Positions 1 through 8,222 of a stretch of DNA of 64,000 nucleotides are shown here, piece by piece. The notes under the pieces are model-generated. The model saw only the letters and a program-made list of their open reading frames with translations. It was not told where the DNA came from and made no database searches. Position numbers and translations under genes: made by a program. The stretch comes from Modicisalibacter tunisiensis. GTDB taxonomy: Bacteria; Pseudomonadota; Gammaproteobacteria; Pseudomonadales; Halomonadaceae. Numbering within the stretch: position 1 is the stretch's first letter; every line of letters begins with the position of its first letter. The stretch lies in NCBI RefSeq assembly GCF_020148005.1, contig NZ_JAGXFD010000001.1:2391037-2455036 (forward strand), read 5' to 3'.

Positions 1-1129
1 CCCGGGCGGGATGGCCGGAAGCGTGGAGATCGGGGTGACCGCCTTCTTCCAGCACCCGCACGCCGAGGCGGGCGAGGGCGGCCTGCAGCCGCTCGATCAG
101 CCGTTCGTTGCCGGGAATGGCCTTGGCCGAGAAGATCACCGTGTCATCCGCCTGCAGGGCGAGGTCGGGGTGGCCGCCCCGGGCGAGCCGTGACAGCGCG
201 GCCCGCGATTCACCCTGGCTGCCGGTGGCGATGATCATGACTTCCTCGGCGGGCAGGTAGCCGACATCGCGGATCGGGACCAGCGGCGGAAAGTCGTCCA
301 GATAGCCGAGACCGCGGGCCACGCTGACCATGCGCTGCATCGAGCGGCCCACCAGGGCGACGCGCCGGCCGCAGCGCTGTGCGGCGCGGCCCAGCGCCAG
401 GATGCGTGCCAGGTTGCTGGCGAAGCAGGAGACGATCACCCGCCCTTCGCATTCGGCGACCGTGCGTTCCAGGGCCCGGGCGACCTCGCCCTCGCTGCGC
501 GACGTGCCGGGGACGCAGGCATTGGTGGAGTCGCCGACGACCAGGTCGACGGGGGCGATGGCGCGATAGAGCTCGGGGTCCACCGGCTCGCCGATCAGCG
601 GCTCGGGGTCGAGCTTCCAGTCGCCGGTGTGCAGCACCCGATGGTGGGGCGTGGTGACCAGCAGGGCGCAGCTCTCGGGAATCGAGTGGGTCAGCGGCAG
701 ATAGCGCAGCGTGAAGCCGCCGCATTCCAGCGCCTCGCCCGGCGCGACCACCCGGATCGCGGTGTCGGGCAGGCCGCGTTCGGCGAACTTGGCGCGTAGC
801 AGGCCGGCGGCCAGCGGCGTGGCGTAGATGTCGCAGCCCCAGTGCGGCCACAGCCAGGCGGCGGCGCCGATGTGATCCTCGTGGCCATGGGTGATGAACA
901 GCGCCCGGGGACGGATGCCCTGCTCGGGAAGGCGCTCGATATCCGGCACCTGCAGAGGGCCTCCGGGCAGGTCCTGACGGATCATCATGCCGCAGTCGAT
1001 CGCCAGCCAGTCGTGTCGATAGCCGTAGAGATTGAGGTTCATGCCGATCTCTCCGCTGCCGCCCAGGGGCAGGAAGGACAGCGGTGGCTTGCGGCGAGGG
1101 CGGATCTGGACGCGAGAGTGCAACATCAT
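1..1129 (-). CDS. RNase J-like metallo-beta-lactamase ribonuclease (3' end outside window)
   Basis: The protein reads in from the window edge on the minus strand. About 376 residues are visible and the C-terminus is missing. The zinc-binding motif HGHEDH lies at residues 81-86. Further downstream come GDWKLD, DSTNA, GRSMQRM, ATGSQGE and an HASGHP segment, in the order typical of the RNase J/beta-CASP family of 5'-3' exo/endoribonucleases. Two adjacent ATG codons (1129 and 1126) could start it, and neither has a clear Shine-Dalgarno. It is divergent from purU, so the 135-bp gap between them should hold both promoters. It probably acts in cytoplasmic RNA processing or decay. The family call is firm; the physiological substrate is unknown. 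Confidence 0.9.
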   Translation of the reverse strand, partial: MMLHSRVQIRPRRKPPLSFLPLGGSGEIGMNLNLYGYRHDWLAIDCGMMIRQDLPGGPLQVPDIERLPEQGIRPRALFITHGHEDHIGAAAWLWPHWGCDIYATPLAAGLLRAKFAERGLPDTAIRVVAPGEALECGGFTLRYLPLTHSIPESCALLVTTPHHRVLHTGDWKLDPEPLIGEPVDPELYRAIAPVDLVVGDSTNACVPGTSRSEGEVARALERTVAECEGRVIVSCFASNLARILALGRAAQRCGRRVALVGRSMQRMVSVARGLGYLDDFPPLVPIRDVGYLPAEEVMIIATGSQGESRAALSRLARGGHPDLALQADDTVIFSAKAIPGNERLIERLQAALARLGVRVLEEGGHPDLHASGHPAR

Positions 1130-1264
1130 CGACACGGCATTGTCAGGGGAGCCCCACTATACGGGATGGCTCCCGGGGCTCACAACGCGCGTTAGCGCAG
1201 GGCCGCGATTTGGTTAGAATAGTTGGCCTTCAGTGCCTTTCCTTGCGACCACAGCGGACCTTTC

Positions 1265-2116
1265 ATGGCTCATTCGTATCGTCTCGTCGTTTCCTGCCCC
1301 GACCAGGTCGGGATCGTTTCCCGGGTTTCCGGCTTCATCGCCGCCCAGGGCGGCTCCATCACCGAGGCCAATCAGCACTCGGATCTGGCCACCGGGCGTT
1401 TCTTCATGCGCTACGAGATTCGCTTTGCGTCTTCCGTGGATGACGAGATTCTGCGGATCGCCTTCGCACCCATCGCCGAGACCTTTTCCATGGACTGGGC
1501 GTTCCACGATACCCAGCGACGCAAGCGCATCGTGCTGATGGTATCCCGCGCCTCGCACTGCCTGGTGGATCTGCTTTACCGCTGGAAGGCCGGTGAGCTC
1601 GACTGCGACATTCCCTGCGTGATCTCCAATCATGAGGACCTGCGGGATCTGGTCGAGTGGCACGGTATCGACTTCCACCATATCCCGGTACCGGCCGCCG
1701 ACAAGACACACGCTTTCGAGGAGACTCAACAACGCATCGAGGCGGCCCGTGCCGATGCCGTGGTGCTGGCGCGCTACATGCAGATCCTGCCGCCGTCGCT
1801 GTGCGAACGTTATGCCGACCGGGTCATCAACATCCATCACAGCTTCCTGCCCTCGTTCGCCGGCGCGCGGCCGTATCATCAGGCCTACGAGCGCGGCGTC
1901 AAGCTGATCGGCGCGACCTGCCACTATGTCACCCAGGAGCTGGATGCCGGTCCCATCATCGAGCAGGACGTGCACCGTATTTCACACTGCCATACCGCAC
2001 AGGATCTGGTGCGCTTCGGGCGTGACATCGAGAAGACCGTGCTGGCCCGCGGGCTACGCTGGCACCTGGAAGACCGGGTGCTGATCCACGGCAACAAGAC
2101 CGTCGTGTTCGCCTGA
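1265..2116 (+). CDS. purU: Formyltetrahydrofolate deformylase
   Basis: This 283-residue protein hydrolyses 10-formyl-THF to THF and formate, which supplies formate for PurT and balances one-carbon pools. An N-terminal ACT domain (about 5-80) begins with a PDQVGIVS segment. The formyltransferase fold (about 85-283) carries the catalytic motif INIHHSFLPSF at 188-198 and LDAGPIIEQD at 226-235. Length matches the family norm of about 280-290. The ATG at 1265 was chosen because upstream in-frame codons do not resemble PurU, although the ribosome-binding site is weak. It converges on dinB with only 5 bp between the stop codons. Confidence 0.97.
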   Translation: MAHSYRLVVSCPDQVGIVSRVSGFIAAQGGSITEANQHSDLATGRFFMRYEIRFASSVDDEILRIAFAPIAETFSMDWAFHDTQRRKRIVLMVSRASHCLVDLLYRWKAGELDCDIPCVISNHEDLRDLVEWHGIDFHHIPVPAADKTHAFEETQQRIEAARADAVVLARYMQILPPSLCERYADRVINIHHSFLPSFAGARPYHQAYERGVKLIGATCHYVTQELDAGPIIEQDVHRISHCHTAQDLVRFGRDIEKTVLARGLRWHLEDRVLIHGNKTVVFA

Positions 2117-2121
2117 GCCGA

Positions 2122-3168
2122 TCAGGGGAACAGCGCCAGCTGGCGGGCATCCTCCGCCGGCTGCAACCGCGCTCCCACTCCCAGCAGGCGCACCGGGCGG
2201 GCGCCGCGTTGCCAGGCGGCCTCGAGCAGTGCCGCAAAATGCTCGGTGTCCATCCGGGCGCCGGCAGCCTCGAGGGTGGTCAGCGTGAAGTCGTCGAAGC
2301 GAACCTTGATGAAGCTGCCCTTGAGCGGCGGATCGCCGTGGCGGGCCAGGCGGCTTCGCAGCCGCTCGACCAGCGCCGGCAGGGCGACCCGGCAGGCCGC
2401 GAGGTCGGGCAGGTCCTGGTGGAAGGTGGTCTCGGCGCTGACCGACTTGCGCTCGCGCTCGGTCTGGACGGGGCGGTCGTCGATGCCGCGGGCGAGTTCG
2501 AAAAGGCGCTGGCCGAACTTGCCGAAGTGCTCGACGAGAGCCTCCCGCGACCAGCGGCGCAGGTCGGCGCAGGTGGCGATGTCCAGCGCCGCCAGCCGGG
2601 CGGCGGTGGCCGGGCCCACCCCGTGGAGCCGGTCCACCGGCAGCTCGGTGATGAAGCCTTCGACGGCCGCCGGCGGGATGATCGTCAGGCCGTCGGGCTT
2701 GTCCCAGTCGCTGGCGATCTTGGCGAGGAACTTGCTGGGCGCCACGCCCACCGAGAGCGTGATGCCGGTGCGCCGGCGCGTTTCCTCCTTGAGCCAGCGG
2801 GCCATCCAGGTGGCGCTGCCCCGAAAGCGGCGCACCTCGCTGACGTCGAGATAGGCCTCGTCGAGCGAGAGCGGCTCGATCCGCGGCGTCAGCTCGCGGA
2901 AGATCGCCTGAATGCGTGCGGACACGTCGCGGTAGCGGGGAAAGTCCGGTGGCAGCAGGGTCAGGTGCGGGCACAGGCGCAGGGCGCGCGCGGTGGGCAT
3001 CGCCGAATGGATGCCGAAGGCGCGCGCCGGGTAGTTGCAGGTGGCGATGACGCCCCGCTGGGCCGCCGTGCCGCCGATCGCCAGCGGGATGTCGCGCAGC
3101 GCCGGGTTGTCGCGCATCTCGATCGCGGCATAGAAGCAGTCGCAGTCGGCATGCAGGATCTTGCGCAT
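2122..3168 (-). CDS. dinB: DNA polymerase IV (Y-family translesion polymerase)
   Basis: This 348-residue error-prone polymerase bypasses DNA lesions. The N-terminus contains the first metal-ligand Asp (HADCD, residues 6-10). The palm motif SLDEAYLDV at about 101-109 carries the catalytic Asp103-Glu104 pair. A helix-hairpin-helix segment (GVGPATAARL) and the little-finger domain follow. A C-terminal QLALFP-like tail resembles a beta-clamp binding motif. The ATG at 3168 gives the canonical start MRKILHADCD; an upstream in-frame ATG at 3210 would overlap lexA and adds residues unlike the family. It follows lexA by 16 bp on the same strand, so it is probably co-transcribed and SOS-induced. Confidence 0.96.
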   Translation of the reverse strand: MRKILHADCDCFYAAIEMRDNPALRDIPLAIGGTAAQRGVIATCNYPARAFGIHSAMPTARALRLCPHLTLLPPDFPRYRDVSARIQAIFRELTPRIEPLSLDEAYLDVSEVRRFRGSATWMARWLKEETRRRTGITLSVGVAPSKFLAKIASDWDKPDGLTIIPPAAVEGFITELPVDRLHGVGPATAARLAALDIATCADLRRWSREALVEHFGKFGQRLFELARGIDDRPVQTERERKSVSAETTFHQDLPDLAACRVALPALVERLRSRLARHGDPPLKGSFIKVRFDDFTLTTLEAAGARMDTEHFAALLEAAWQRGARPVRLLGVGARLQPAEDARQLALFP

Positions 3169-3184
3169 GCGCGGGGCTCGCGCC

Positions 3185-3826
3185 TCAGTTGAGTGCCTGG
3201 CCGTTGCCACCGCGAATCACGCCGACCCCGATGCCCTCGATCTCCAGCGCGTCCTGGCGCAGGTCGAGCTCGATCGGGGCGAAGTCGTCGTTCTCGGGCA
3301 GCAGGGTCACGTGACGGCCCCGGCGCTGGAAGCGCTTGACGGTGACCTCGTCCTCCAGCCGGGCGACCACGATCTGGCCGTCGCGAACCCGGTTGGTGCG
3401 ATGCACCGCGAGCAGGTCACCCTCGAGGATGCCCACGTCGCGCATCGACAGGCCGCGCACGCGCAGCAGGTAGTCGGCGCGCGGCGAGAAGAAATCGGGA
3501 GAAAGCGGGCAGTAGCGATCGATGTGGGCGGCCGCGAGGATCGGACTGCCGGCGGCGACCTCGCCGATGACGGGCAGACCCGGCTCGCCGTCCGGGGCGC
3601 ACTCCGCCTCCTGCGGCGGCAGACGAATGCCCCGTGAGGTACCCGGGATCATGCGGATCACGCCCTTGCGCTTCAGCGCGCGCAGATGCTCCTCGGCGGC
3701 GTTGGGCGAGCGAAAGCCCAGGCCCCGGGCGATCTCGGCGCGGGTCGGCGGATAGCCCAGCTCGTTCATGGTCTTGACGATGAAGTCGTAGACGTTCTGC
3801 TGGCGCGGGGTAAGAGAGCGGCTCAT
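3185..3826 (-). CDS. lexA: LexA SOS-response repressor/protease
   Basis: This 213-residue protein represses SOS genes and cleaves itself when RecA filaments form. The winged-helix DNA-binding domain spans 1-70 and includes [11 protein letters not shown]. The self-cleavage bond is Ala92-Gly93 (EVAAGSP). The catalytic dyad is Ser127 (RGLSMRD) and Lys164 (VTVKRF). These positions are uniformly offset by 8 from E. coli A84-G85/S119/K156, so the protease is intact. The ATG at 3826 gives [10 protein letters not shown]. It leads the lexA-dinB operon and is divergent from psrA, an arrangement also known in Pseudomonas. Two LexA-box-like sequences lie upstream, consistent with autoregulation. Confidence 0.97.
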   Translation of the reverse strand: MSRSLTPRQQNVYDFIVKTMNELGYPPTRAEIARGLGFRSPNAAEEHLRALKRKGVIRMIPGTSRGIRLPPQEAECAPDGEPGLPVIGEVAAGSPILAAAHIDRYCPLSPDFFSPRADYLLRVRGLSMRDVGILEGDLLAVHRTNRVRDGQIVVARLEDEVTVKRFQRRGRHVTLLPENDDFAPIELDLRQDALEIEGIGVGVIRGGNGQALN

Positions 3827-3859
3827 GCGGCCTCCGCTGGTCGCTGGCGATGTGAGTAT

Positions 3860-3892
3860 GTGGCTAAGTATACAGCATGGAATTGTATCCAG
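3860..3892 (-). promoter_or_regulatory. Tandem LexA (SOS) boxes upstream of lexA
   Basis: Two 16-bp sequences resemble the CTG-N10-CAG SOS box. GTGGCTAAGTATACAG is at 3860-3875 and ATGGAATTGTATCCAG at 3877-3892, read on the plus strand, so they sit 17 bp apart. Each has one perfect CAG end and one degenerate end (GTG or ATG) with an AT-rich core. They lie 34-66 bp upstream of the lexA ATG, where E. coli lexA also has two boxes. The call rests on pattern and position only. Confidence 0.5.
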
Positions 3893-3929
3893 TAATCGCT
3901 GCCCGTGGTCATCAGGGCGGCTCGGGCGT

Positions 3930-4002
3930 GTTTGAAACGCGACGGATTGTTGTCTTTCGGTAAGCCGCGTAGAATTTCCCCAACGTTTCAAACAGCCGTT
4001 TA
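3930..4002 (+). promoter_or_regulatory. psrA promoter with flanking PsrA-type operators
   Basis: A sigma-70 promoter reads TTGTTG (3947-3952), 17 bp, TAGAAT (3970-3975). It is bracketed by GTTTGAAAC (3930-3938) and its reverse complement GTTTCAAAC (3985-3993). The downstream copy also fits the published Pseudomonas PsrA consensus (G/C)AAAC-N2-4-GTTT(G/C), as CAAAC-AGCC-GTTTA (3989-4002) with one mismatch. This layout suggests negative autoregulation of psrA. Confidence 0.5.
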
Positions 4003-4022
4003 TCAGCAGGCAGGGATATAGC

Positions 4023-4682
4023 ATGGCTCAGACCGACACGGTGACCCGCATTCTCGACACCGCCGAAGTGTTGTTCGCCGAGCGCGGCTTTGCCGAGACG
4101 TCGCTGCGCACCATCACCAGCAAGGCCAAGGTCAACCTGGCTGCCGTGAACTATCACTTCGGCTCCAAGAAGGCGCTGATCCAGGCCGTGTTCGCGCGCT
4201 ATCTGGATCCCTTCACCGAGCGCTTCCACGCGACCCTGGACACGCTCGAGAGGGAGTATGACGGCCGGCCGATCCCGCTCGAGGTGCTGCTCGAGAACAT
4301 GGCGAGGACCGTGCTGGAGGTGCCCGCCGAGCGCAACAGCCTCAAGGTCTTCATGCGCCTTCTGGGGCTGGCCTATACCCAGGCCCAGGGGCACCTGCGC
4401 GGCTACATCCAGCAGCATTACGGCAGCGTCTTCACCCGCTTCACCGAGCTGGTGCGTCGCGCCACGCCGGAGTTGCCGGACGCCGAGCGCTTCTGGCGGC
4501 TGCACTTCATGCTGGGCACGGTGATCTTCACGCTGTCGGGACTGGACGCGCTGCGCGACATCGCCGAGAAGGACTACGGCGAGCATGTCAGCGTGCGCGA
4601 CCTGATTCGCCGCCTGCGCCCGGTGGTGGTGGCCGGCATGAATGCGCCGCTGCCGGAACCGCCCCGGGCGGTGGCGGTATGA
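4023..4682 (+). CDS. psrA: TetR-family regulator PsrA
   Basis: The protein has 219 residues. Its N-terminal TetR helix-turn-helix ([11 protein letters not shown]...[10 protein letters not shown], about 24-52) is very close to Pseudomonas PsrA, including the MAQ[25 protein letters not shown] opening pattern. The C-terminal ligand domain keeps [17 protein letters not shown] and FWRxHFMLG. In Pseudomonas, PsrA senses long-chain fatty acids, controls beta-oxidation genes and rpoS, and represses itself. The neighbourhood (lexA divergent, nagZ downstream) is also the Pseudomonas arrangement. The stop overlaps the next gene in an ATGA, so it is translationally coupled to the L,D-transpeptidase. Confidence 0.9.
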   Translation: MAQTDTVTRILDTAEVLFAERGFAETSLRTITSKAKVNLAAVNYHFGSKKALIQAVFARYLDPFTERFHATLDTLEREYDGRPIPLEVLLENMARTVLEVPAERNSLKVFMRLLGLAYTQAQGHLRGYIQQHYGSVFTRFTELVRRATPELPDAERFWRLHFMLGTVIFTLSGLDALRDIAEKDYGEHVSVRDLIRRLRPVVVAGMNAPLPEPPRAVAV

Positions 4683-5203
4683 GCCCGGTGACGCCGCGTC
4701 TGGAGGCGCTGCCGCCCGAGGATGGTGTCTGGCTGGAGGTCGATGTGGCACGCCAGGTGCTGCACGTCTGGCGCGGCCGCGAGTGCCTGGAGACGCACCC
4801 GGCGTCCACGGCCGCCGCCGGCGTCGGCCAGGCCGAGGGCAGCGGGGGCACGCCGCTGGGCTGGCACTATATCCGTGCGGTGATCGGTGCCGGCATGCCG
4901 TCGGGCAGCGTGTTTCGCGGCCGCCGACCCACCGGCGAGCTCTATTCGCCGGCGCTGGCCGCCGACTACCCCGAACGCGACTGGATCCTGACGCGCATCT
5001 TCTGGCTCTGCGGCCTCGAGCGGGGCCTCAACCGGGGTGGCAGCGTCGATTCCCAGCGCCGCTATATTTATCTGCACGGCACGCCGGAAAGCGAGCCGAT
5101 GGGGCGTCCCGCCTCGCACGGCTGCATCCGGCTGCGGGACGCGACCCTGCTGAGGCTGGGCGAACTGGCGCCGTCCGGCACGCCGGTGTGGCTTCACGCC
5201 TGA
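4679..5203 (+). CDS. L,D-transpeptidase (YkuD domain)
   Basis: This 174-residue protein is almost entirely one YkuD catalytic domain. The signature HGTPES...SHGCIRL has the nucleophilic Cys at about residue 149. Such enzymes form or remodel 3-3 peptidoglycan cross-links or attach lipoproteins. No convincing signal peptide or transmembrane segment is visible at the N-terminus, which is unusual for a periplasmic enzyme; cytoplasmic murein-recycling L,D-carboxypeptidases are another use of this fold. Its position between psrA and nagZ, a murein-recycling glycosidase, favours a role in muropeptide turnover. Confidence 0.88.
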   Translation: MSPVTPRLEALPPEDGVWLEVDVARQVLHVWRGRECLETHPASTAAAGVGQAEGSGGTPLGWHYIRAVIGAGMPSGSVFRGRRPTGELYSPALAADYPERDWILTRIFWLCGLERGLNRGGSVDSQRRYIYLHGTPESEPMGRPASHGCIRLRDATLLRLGELAPSGTPVWLHA

Positions 5204-5274
5204 GTGCCCGGATGCTGTCGTCGACCACGCCATTGCTCTAGAATCGGCCCCCTTCACGGGCAAGGACATCGCTT

Positions 5275-6309
5275 ATGACCCAACCCATCGGTCCGGTGAT
5301 GCTGGATCTCGAAGGCACCACCCTGACGCGCGAGGAGCGCGAGCTGCTGCAACGTCCCGAGGTCGGAGGCGTCATCCTCTTTGCGCGCAACATCGTCGAT
5401 GCCGCCCAGGTACGCGAATTGTGCGACTCGATCCGCCGGCTGCGCGGCGACCTGCTGCTGGCCATCGACCAGGAGGGCGGTCGTGTGCAGCGGTTGTGCG
5501 AGGGCGTCACCCGGCTGCCGTCGATGGGCCGGCTGGGACGCTGCTATGTCGATGACCCGGAGCGGGCGCGGCAGTTCTGCCACGATGCGGGGTGGCTGAT
5601 CGGCCTGGAAATGGCGGCGTGCGGGCTGGACCTGACCTTCGCCCCGGTGCTCGATGTCGATGCGGGCGTGTCCAGCGTGATCGGCGATCGCAGCTTCTCC
5701 CGCGATCCCCGGGCGGTGGCGGCCATGGCGGGCGCCTTCGTCGACGGGCTGCACGAGGCCGGCATGGTGGCCGTGGGCAAGCACTTTCCGGGACATGGCG
5801 GGGTTGCCGCCGATTCGCATCACGAGCTGCCTGAAGACCCGCGTTCGCTGCAGGCACTGCGCGAGCACGACCTGATCCCCTTCGCGGCCCTGGCCGGGCG
5901 TCTCGAGGGCGTCATGCCTGCCCATGTGGTCTATCCGGCCTTCGATGCGCGCCCGGCGGGCTTCTCGCCGAGCTGGCTGGGCATGCTGCGCGAGGATCTG
6001 GGCTTCAAGGGCACGATCTTCTCCGACGACCTGTCGATGGCCGGCGCGCACGTGGCCGGCGGCCCCGCCGAGCGGGCCCGCGAGGCGCTGGACGCCGGCT
6101 GCGACATGGTGCTGGTCTGCAACGACCGCCCGGCCGCGCAGACGGTGCTCGACGCCTGTGCCGGCCGCACCACCAAGCGTCCGGCCCGGCTGCGCTACAG
6201 CCGAGCGCGCCCCGATCTGGCCTCGCTGCCGGCCCTGTCACGCTGGCGGCGCATTCATGCCCGGCTGGAAGGGCTGATCGAGACCGACCCGGCCCCGCGG
6301 GAGGACTGA
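5275..6309 (+). CDS. nagZ: Beta-N-acetylhexosaminidase NagZ
   Basis: This 344-residue family GH3 glycosidase of the cytoplasm removes GlcNAc from recycled 1,6-anhydro-muropeptides. The product can influence AmpC beta-lactamase induction in species that have the ampR system. Signatures are LAIDQEGGRVQR (62-73), KHFPGHG (169-175) with the following DSH (180-182), which contains the catalytic His, and SDDLSM (250-255) with the nucleophilic Asp. Length and single-domain layout match proteobacterial NagZ. The next gene begins 1 bp after its stop, so it is part of the same operon. Confidence 0.97.
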   Translation: MTQPIGPVMLDLEGTTLTREERELLQRPEVGGVILFARNIVDAAQVRELCDSIRRLRGDLLLAIDQEGGRVQRLCEGVTRLPSMGRLGRCYVDDPERARQFCHDAGWLIGLEMAACGLDLTFAPVLDVDAGVSSVIGDRSFSRDPRAVAAMAGAFVDGLHEAGMVAVGKHFPGHGGVAADSHHELPEDPRSLQALREHDLIPFAALAGRLEGVMPAHVVYPAFDARPAGFSPSWLGMLREDLGFKGTIFSDDLSMAGAHVAGGPAERAREALDAGCDMVLVCNDRPAAQTVLDACAGRTTKRPARLRYSRARPDLASLPALSRWRRIHARLEGLIETDPAPRED

Positions 6310-6310
6310 C

Positions 6311-7546
6311 GTGCTGGAGGTGCTGGCGCCGCTCGAGCAGTGGGTGAGTCGCCATGTGTCGTTGCCGACCGCGCTGGTGACGCCGCTGGTGATACTCGCC
6401 ACGGCGCTGCTGGCCGACGGCTTCACGCGGCTGGTGATCTGGCGTGCGGCCCAGTGGCTGTCACGCACCCGCAGCCGCTGGGATGATGTCGCCCTGTGGG
6501 CGATTCGCCGGCCGCTGTGGGTGGGCATCTGGGGTGTGGCACTGATCGCCCTGACGGGGCTGGTCGGCAAACGGCTGTCTCTGACCTGGGTGGCTGCCCA
6601 TGCACCGACTGCGCTGTGGCTGTTCACGCTGGTCATGCTCGGCTGGTTCGGTATCCGCCTGACCCGTGAGGTGGAGCGGCGCCTGGTGTTTCCGCCGCCC
6701 CGGCATCCCGCCCGGCCGCTCGATGCGTCCATGGCCTCGGCGATCAGCAAGCTGGTCGGCGCGCTGATCCTGACCCTGGTGGTGCTGGCGGCGCTGCAGG
6801 CGCTGGGCATGTCGCCGTCCGGGCTGCTGGCCTTCGGTGGCGTCGGCGGGCTGGTGGTCGGCTTTGCCGCGCGCAACGTGCTGGCCAACTTCTTCGGCGG
6901 GCTGGCGATTCATCTCGACAACCCTTTCAAGGTGGGTGACTGGATTCGCTCGCCGGACCGGGACATCGAGGGCGTCGTCGAAGATATCGGCTGGCGCCTG
7001 ACCCGGATACGCGGTTTCGACACCCGCCCGTTGTACGTGCCCAACATGATGTTCGGCTCGATGGTGGTGGTGAATCCATCACGCATGCACAACCGGCGCA
7101 TCAAGGAGCGAATCGGCCTGCGTTACGCCGACCTCGACAAGGTGGCGTCAGTGACCCGGCGCATTCGCGAGTACCTCGAGCAGCACGACGACATCGAGAG
7201 CGATGACCTGTGCATGGCCTATTTTCAGCATTTCGGCGAGTCCAACCTGGACATCCTGATTCATGCCTACACCCGGACCACCGACTGGGCGACGCATCAG
7301 GCCATTCAGGAAGCGGTGCTGCTGCGCTGCGCCGACATCGCCACCGAGGCAGGCGCGGTCGTGGCGATTCCCGCCCGTGAACTGCATGTCGCCGGGCCGC
7401 GCGCCGAGACCCCGGTGCCGGCCCGCGAAGCCTCGGCGACCCGGCATCATGACGAGTCGCCCTCGTCGCCGCCTTCCTCGCGCCGGGGCACGCCTCCCCG
7501 CCGCGATTCCCAGGACAGAGACACTGACCAGGATTCCGATGTCTGA
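6311..7546 (+). CDS. MscS-family mechanosensitive channel
   Basis: This 411-residue inner-membrane protein starts with GTG one base after the nagZ stop. The N-terminus contains several hydrophobic segments (roughly 15-40, 70-90, 100-120 and 145-165). The pore-lining TM3 and MscS signature lie at about 173-205, with Gly/Ala-rich GGVGGLVVGFAARN followed by LANFFGGLAI and DNPFKVGDWI. The beta domain has the conserved VPNMMF-type turn. The last 50 residues are rich in Ser, Pro and Arg and look disordered. In a halophile it is a likely osmotic safety valve. It overlaps the next start by 8 bp. Confidence 0.92.
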   Translation: MLEVLAPLEQWVSRHVSLPTALVTPLVILATALLADGFTRLVIWRAAQWLSRTRSRWDDVALWAIRRPLWVGIWGVALIALTGLVGKRLSLTWVAAHAPTALWLFTLVMLGWFGIRLTREVERRLVFPPPRHPARPLDASMASAISKLVGALILTLVVLAALQALGMSPSGLLAFGGVGGLVVGFAARNVLANFFGGLAIHLDNPFKVGDWIRSPDRDIEGVVEDIGWRLTRIRGFDTRPLYVPNMMFGSMVVVNPSRMHNRRIKERIGLRYADLDKVASVTRRIREYLEQHDDIESDDLCMAYFQHFGESNLDILIHAYTRTTDWATHQAIQEAVLLRCADIATEAGAVVAIPARELHVAGPRAETPVPAREASATRHHDESPSSPPSSRRGTPPRRDSQDRDTDQDSDV

Positions 7547-8117
7547 ACTCGATACCCAACACCACGACTCCCTGCACTCCATGCGCGAGATCATGGACAA
7601 TGCCGATTGCCTGATCAGTCAGAGCGAGGTCGAGGCGGCGCTGGATCGCATGGCCGAGGCCATGACCGAGCGTCTGGGCGACAAGCTGCCGGTCTTCTAC
7701 TGCGTGATGAACGGCGGCCTGATTACCACCGGCCACCTGCTGACGCGGCTGGGCTTCCCGCTCGAGGTGGATTATCTGCATGCCACGCGCTACCGCGGGC
7801 GTACCCGGGGCGGTGAGCTGTTCTGGCGGGTGTCGCCGGAGATCCCCATGGCCGGCCGCCATGTGGTGATCGTCGACGACATCCTCGACGAAGGCGCCAC
7901 CCTGGCGGCGATTCTCGAGTATTGCCGCGAGGCGCAGGCGGCCAGCGTGTCCACGGCCGTGCTGGTGGACAAGCGCCACGATCGCAAGGCCGTGCCGGGG
8001 CTCAAGGCGGACTATTGCGGCCTCGAGGTCGAGGATCGCTATGTGTTCGGCTTCGGCATGGACTACAAGGGCTACTGGCGCAACGCGCCGGGGATCTTCG
8101 CGCCCAAGGGGATGTGA
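7539..8117 (+). CDS. Hypoxanthine-guanine phosphoribosyltransferase
   Basis: The 192-residue protein converts hypoxanthine or guanine plus PRPP to nucleotides in purine salvage. The PRPP-binding motif VVIVDDILDEGATLA occupies about 109-123, and VMNGG (57-60 region) forms the pyrophosphate-binding loop. The ATG at 7539 overlaps the MscS stop by 8 bp, so translation is probably coupled. The reading frame stays open far upstream but that stretch lies inside the MscS gene and is not PRT-like. It is followed by a strong terminator shared with the convergent acyl-CoA synthetase gene. Confidence 0.92.
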   Translation: MSELDTQHHDSLHSMREIMDNADCLISQSEVEAALDRMAEAMTERLGDKLPVFYCVMNGGLITTGHLLTRLGFPLEVDYLHATRYRGRTRGGELFWRVSPEIPMAGRHVVIVDDILDEGATLAAILEYCREAQAASVSTAVLVDKRHDRKAVPGLKADYCGLEVEDRYVFGFGMDYKGYWRNAPGIFAPKGM

Positions 8118-8157
8118 CCCGGGCTGCGTCCGGGAGTCGTCAGCCGTAAGCCATCAG

Positions 8158-8191
8158 GAAACCCCGCGGGATCTCGATCCCGCGGGGTTTC
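8158..8191. terminator. Bidirectional rho-independent terminator
   Basis: There is a perfect 15-bp stem with a CTCG loop: GAAACCCCGCGGGAT pairs with ATCCCGCGGGGTTTC. It lies between the convergent phosphoribosyltransferase and acyl-CoA synthetase genes. Short T-runs at both ends allow termination in both directions. Confidence 0.85.
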
Positions 8192-8222
8192 TCGGTTCCA
8201 CTTCTTGCTCTTGCCCTGGCCG

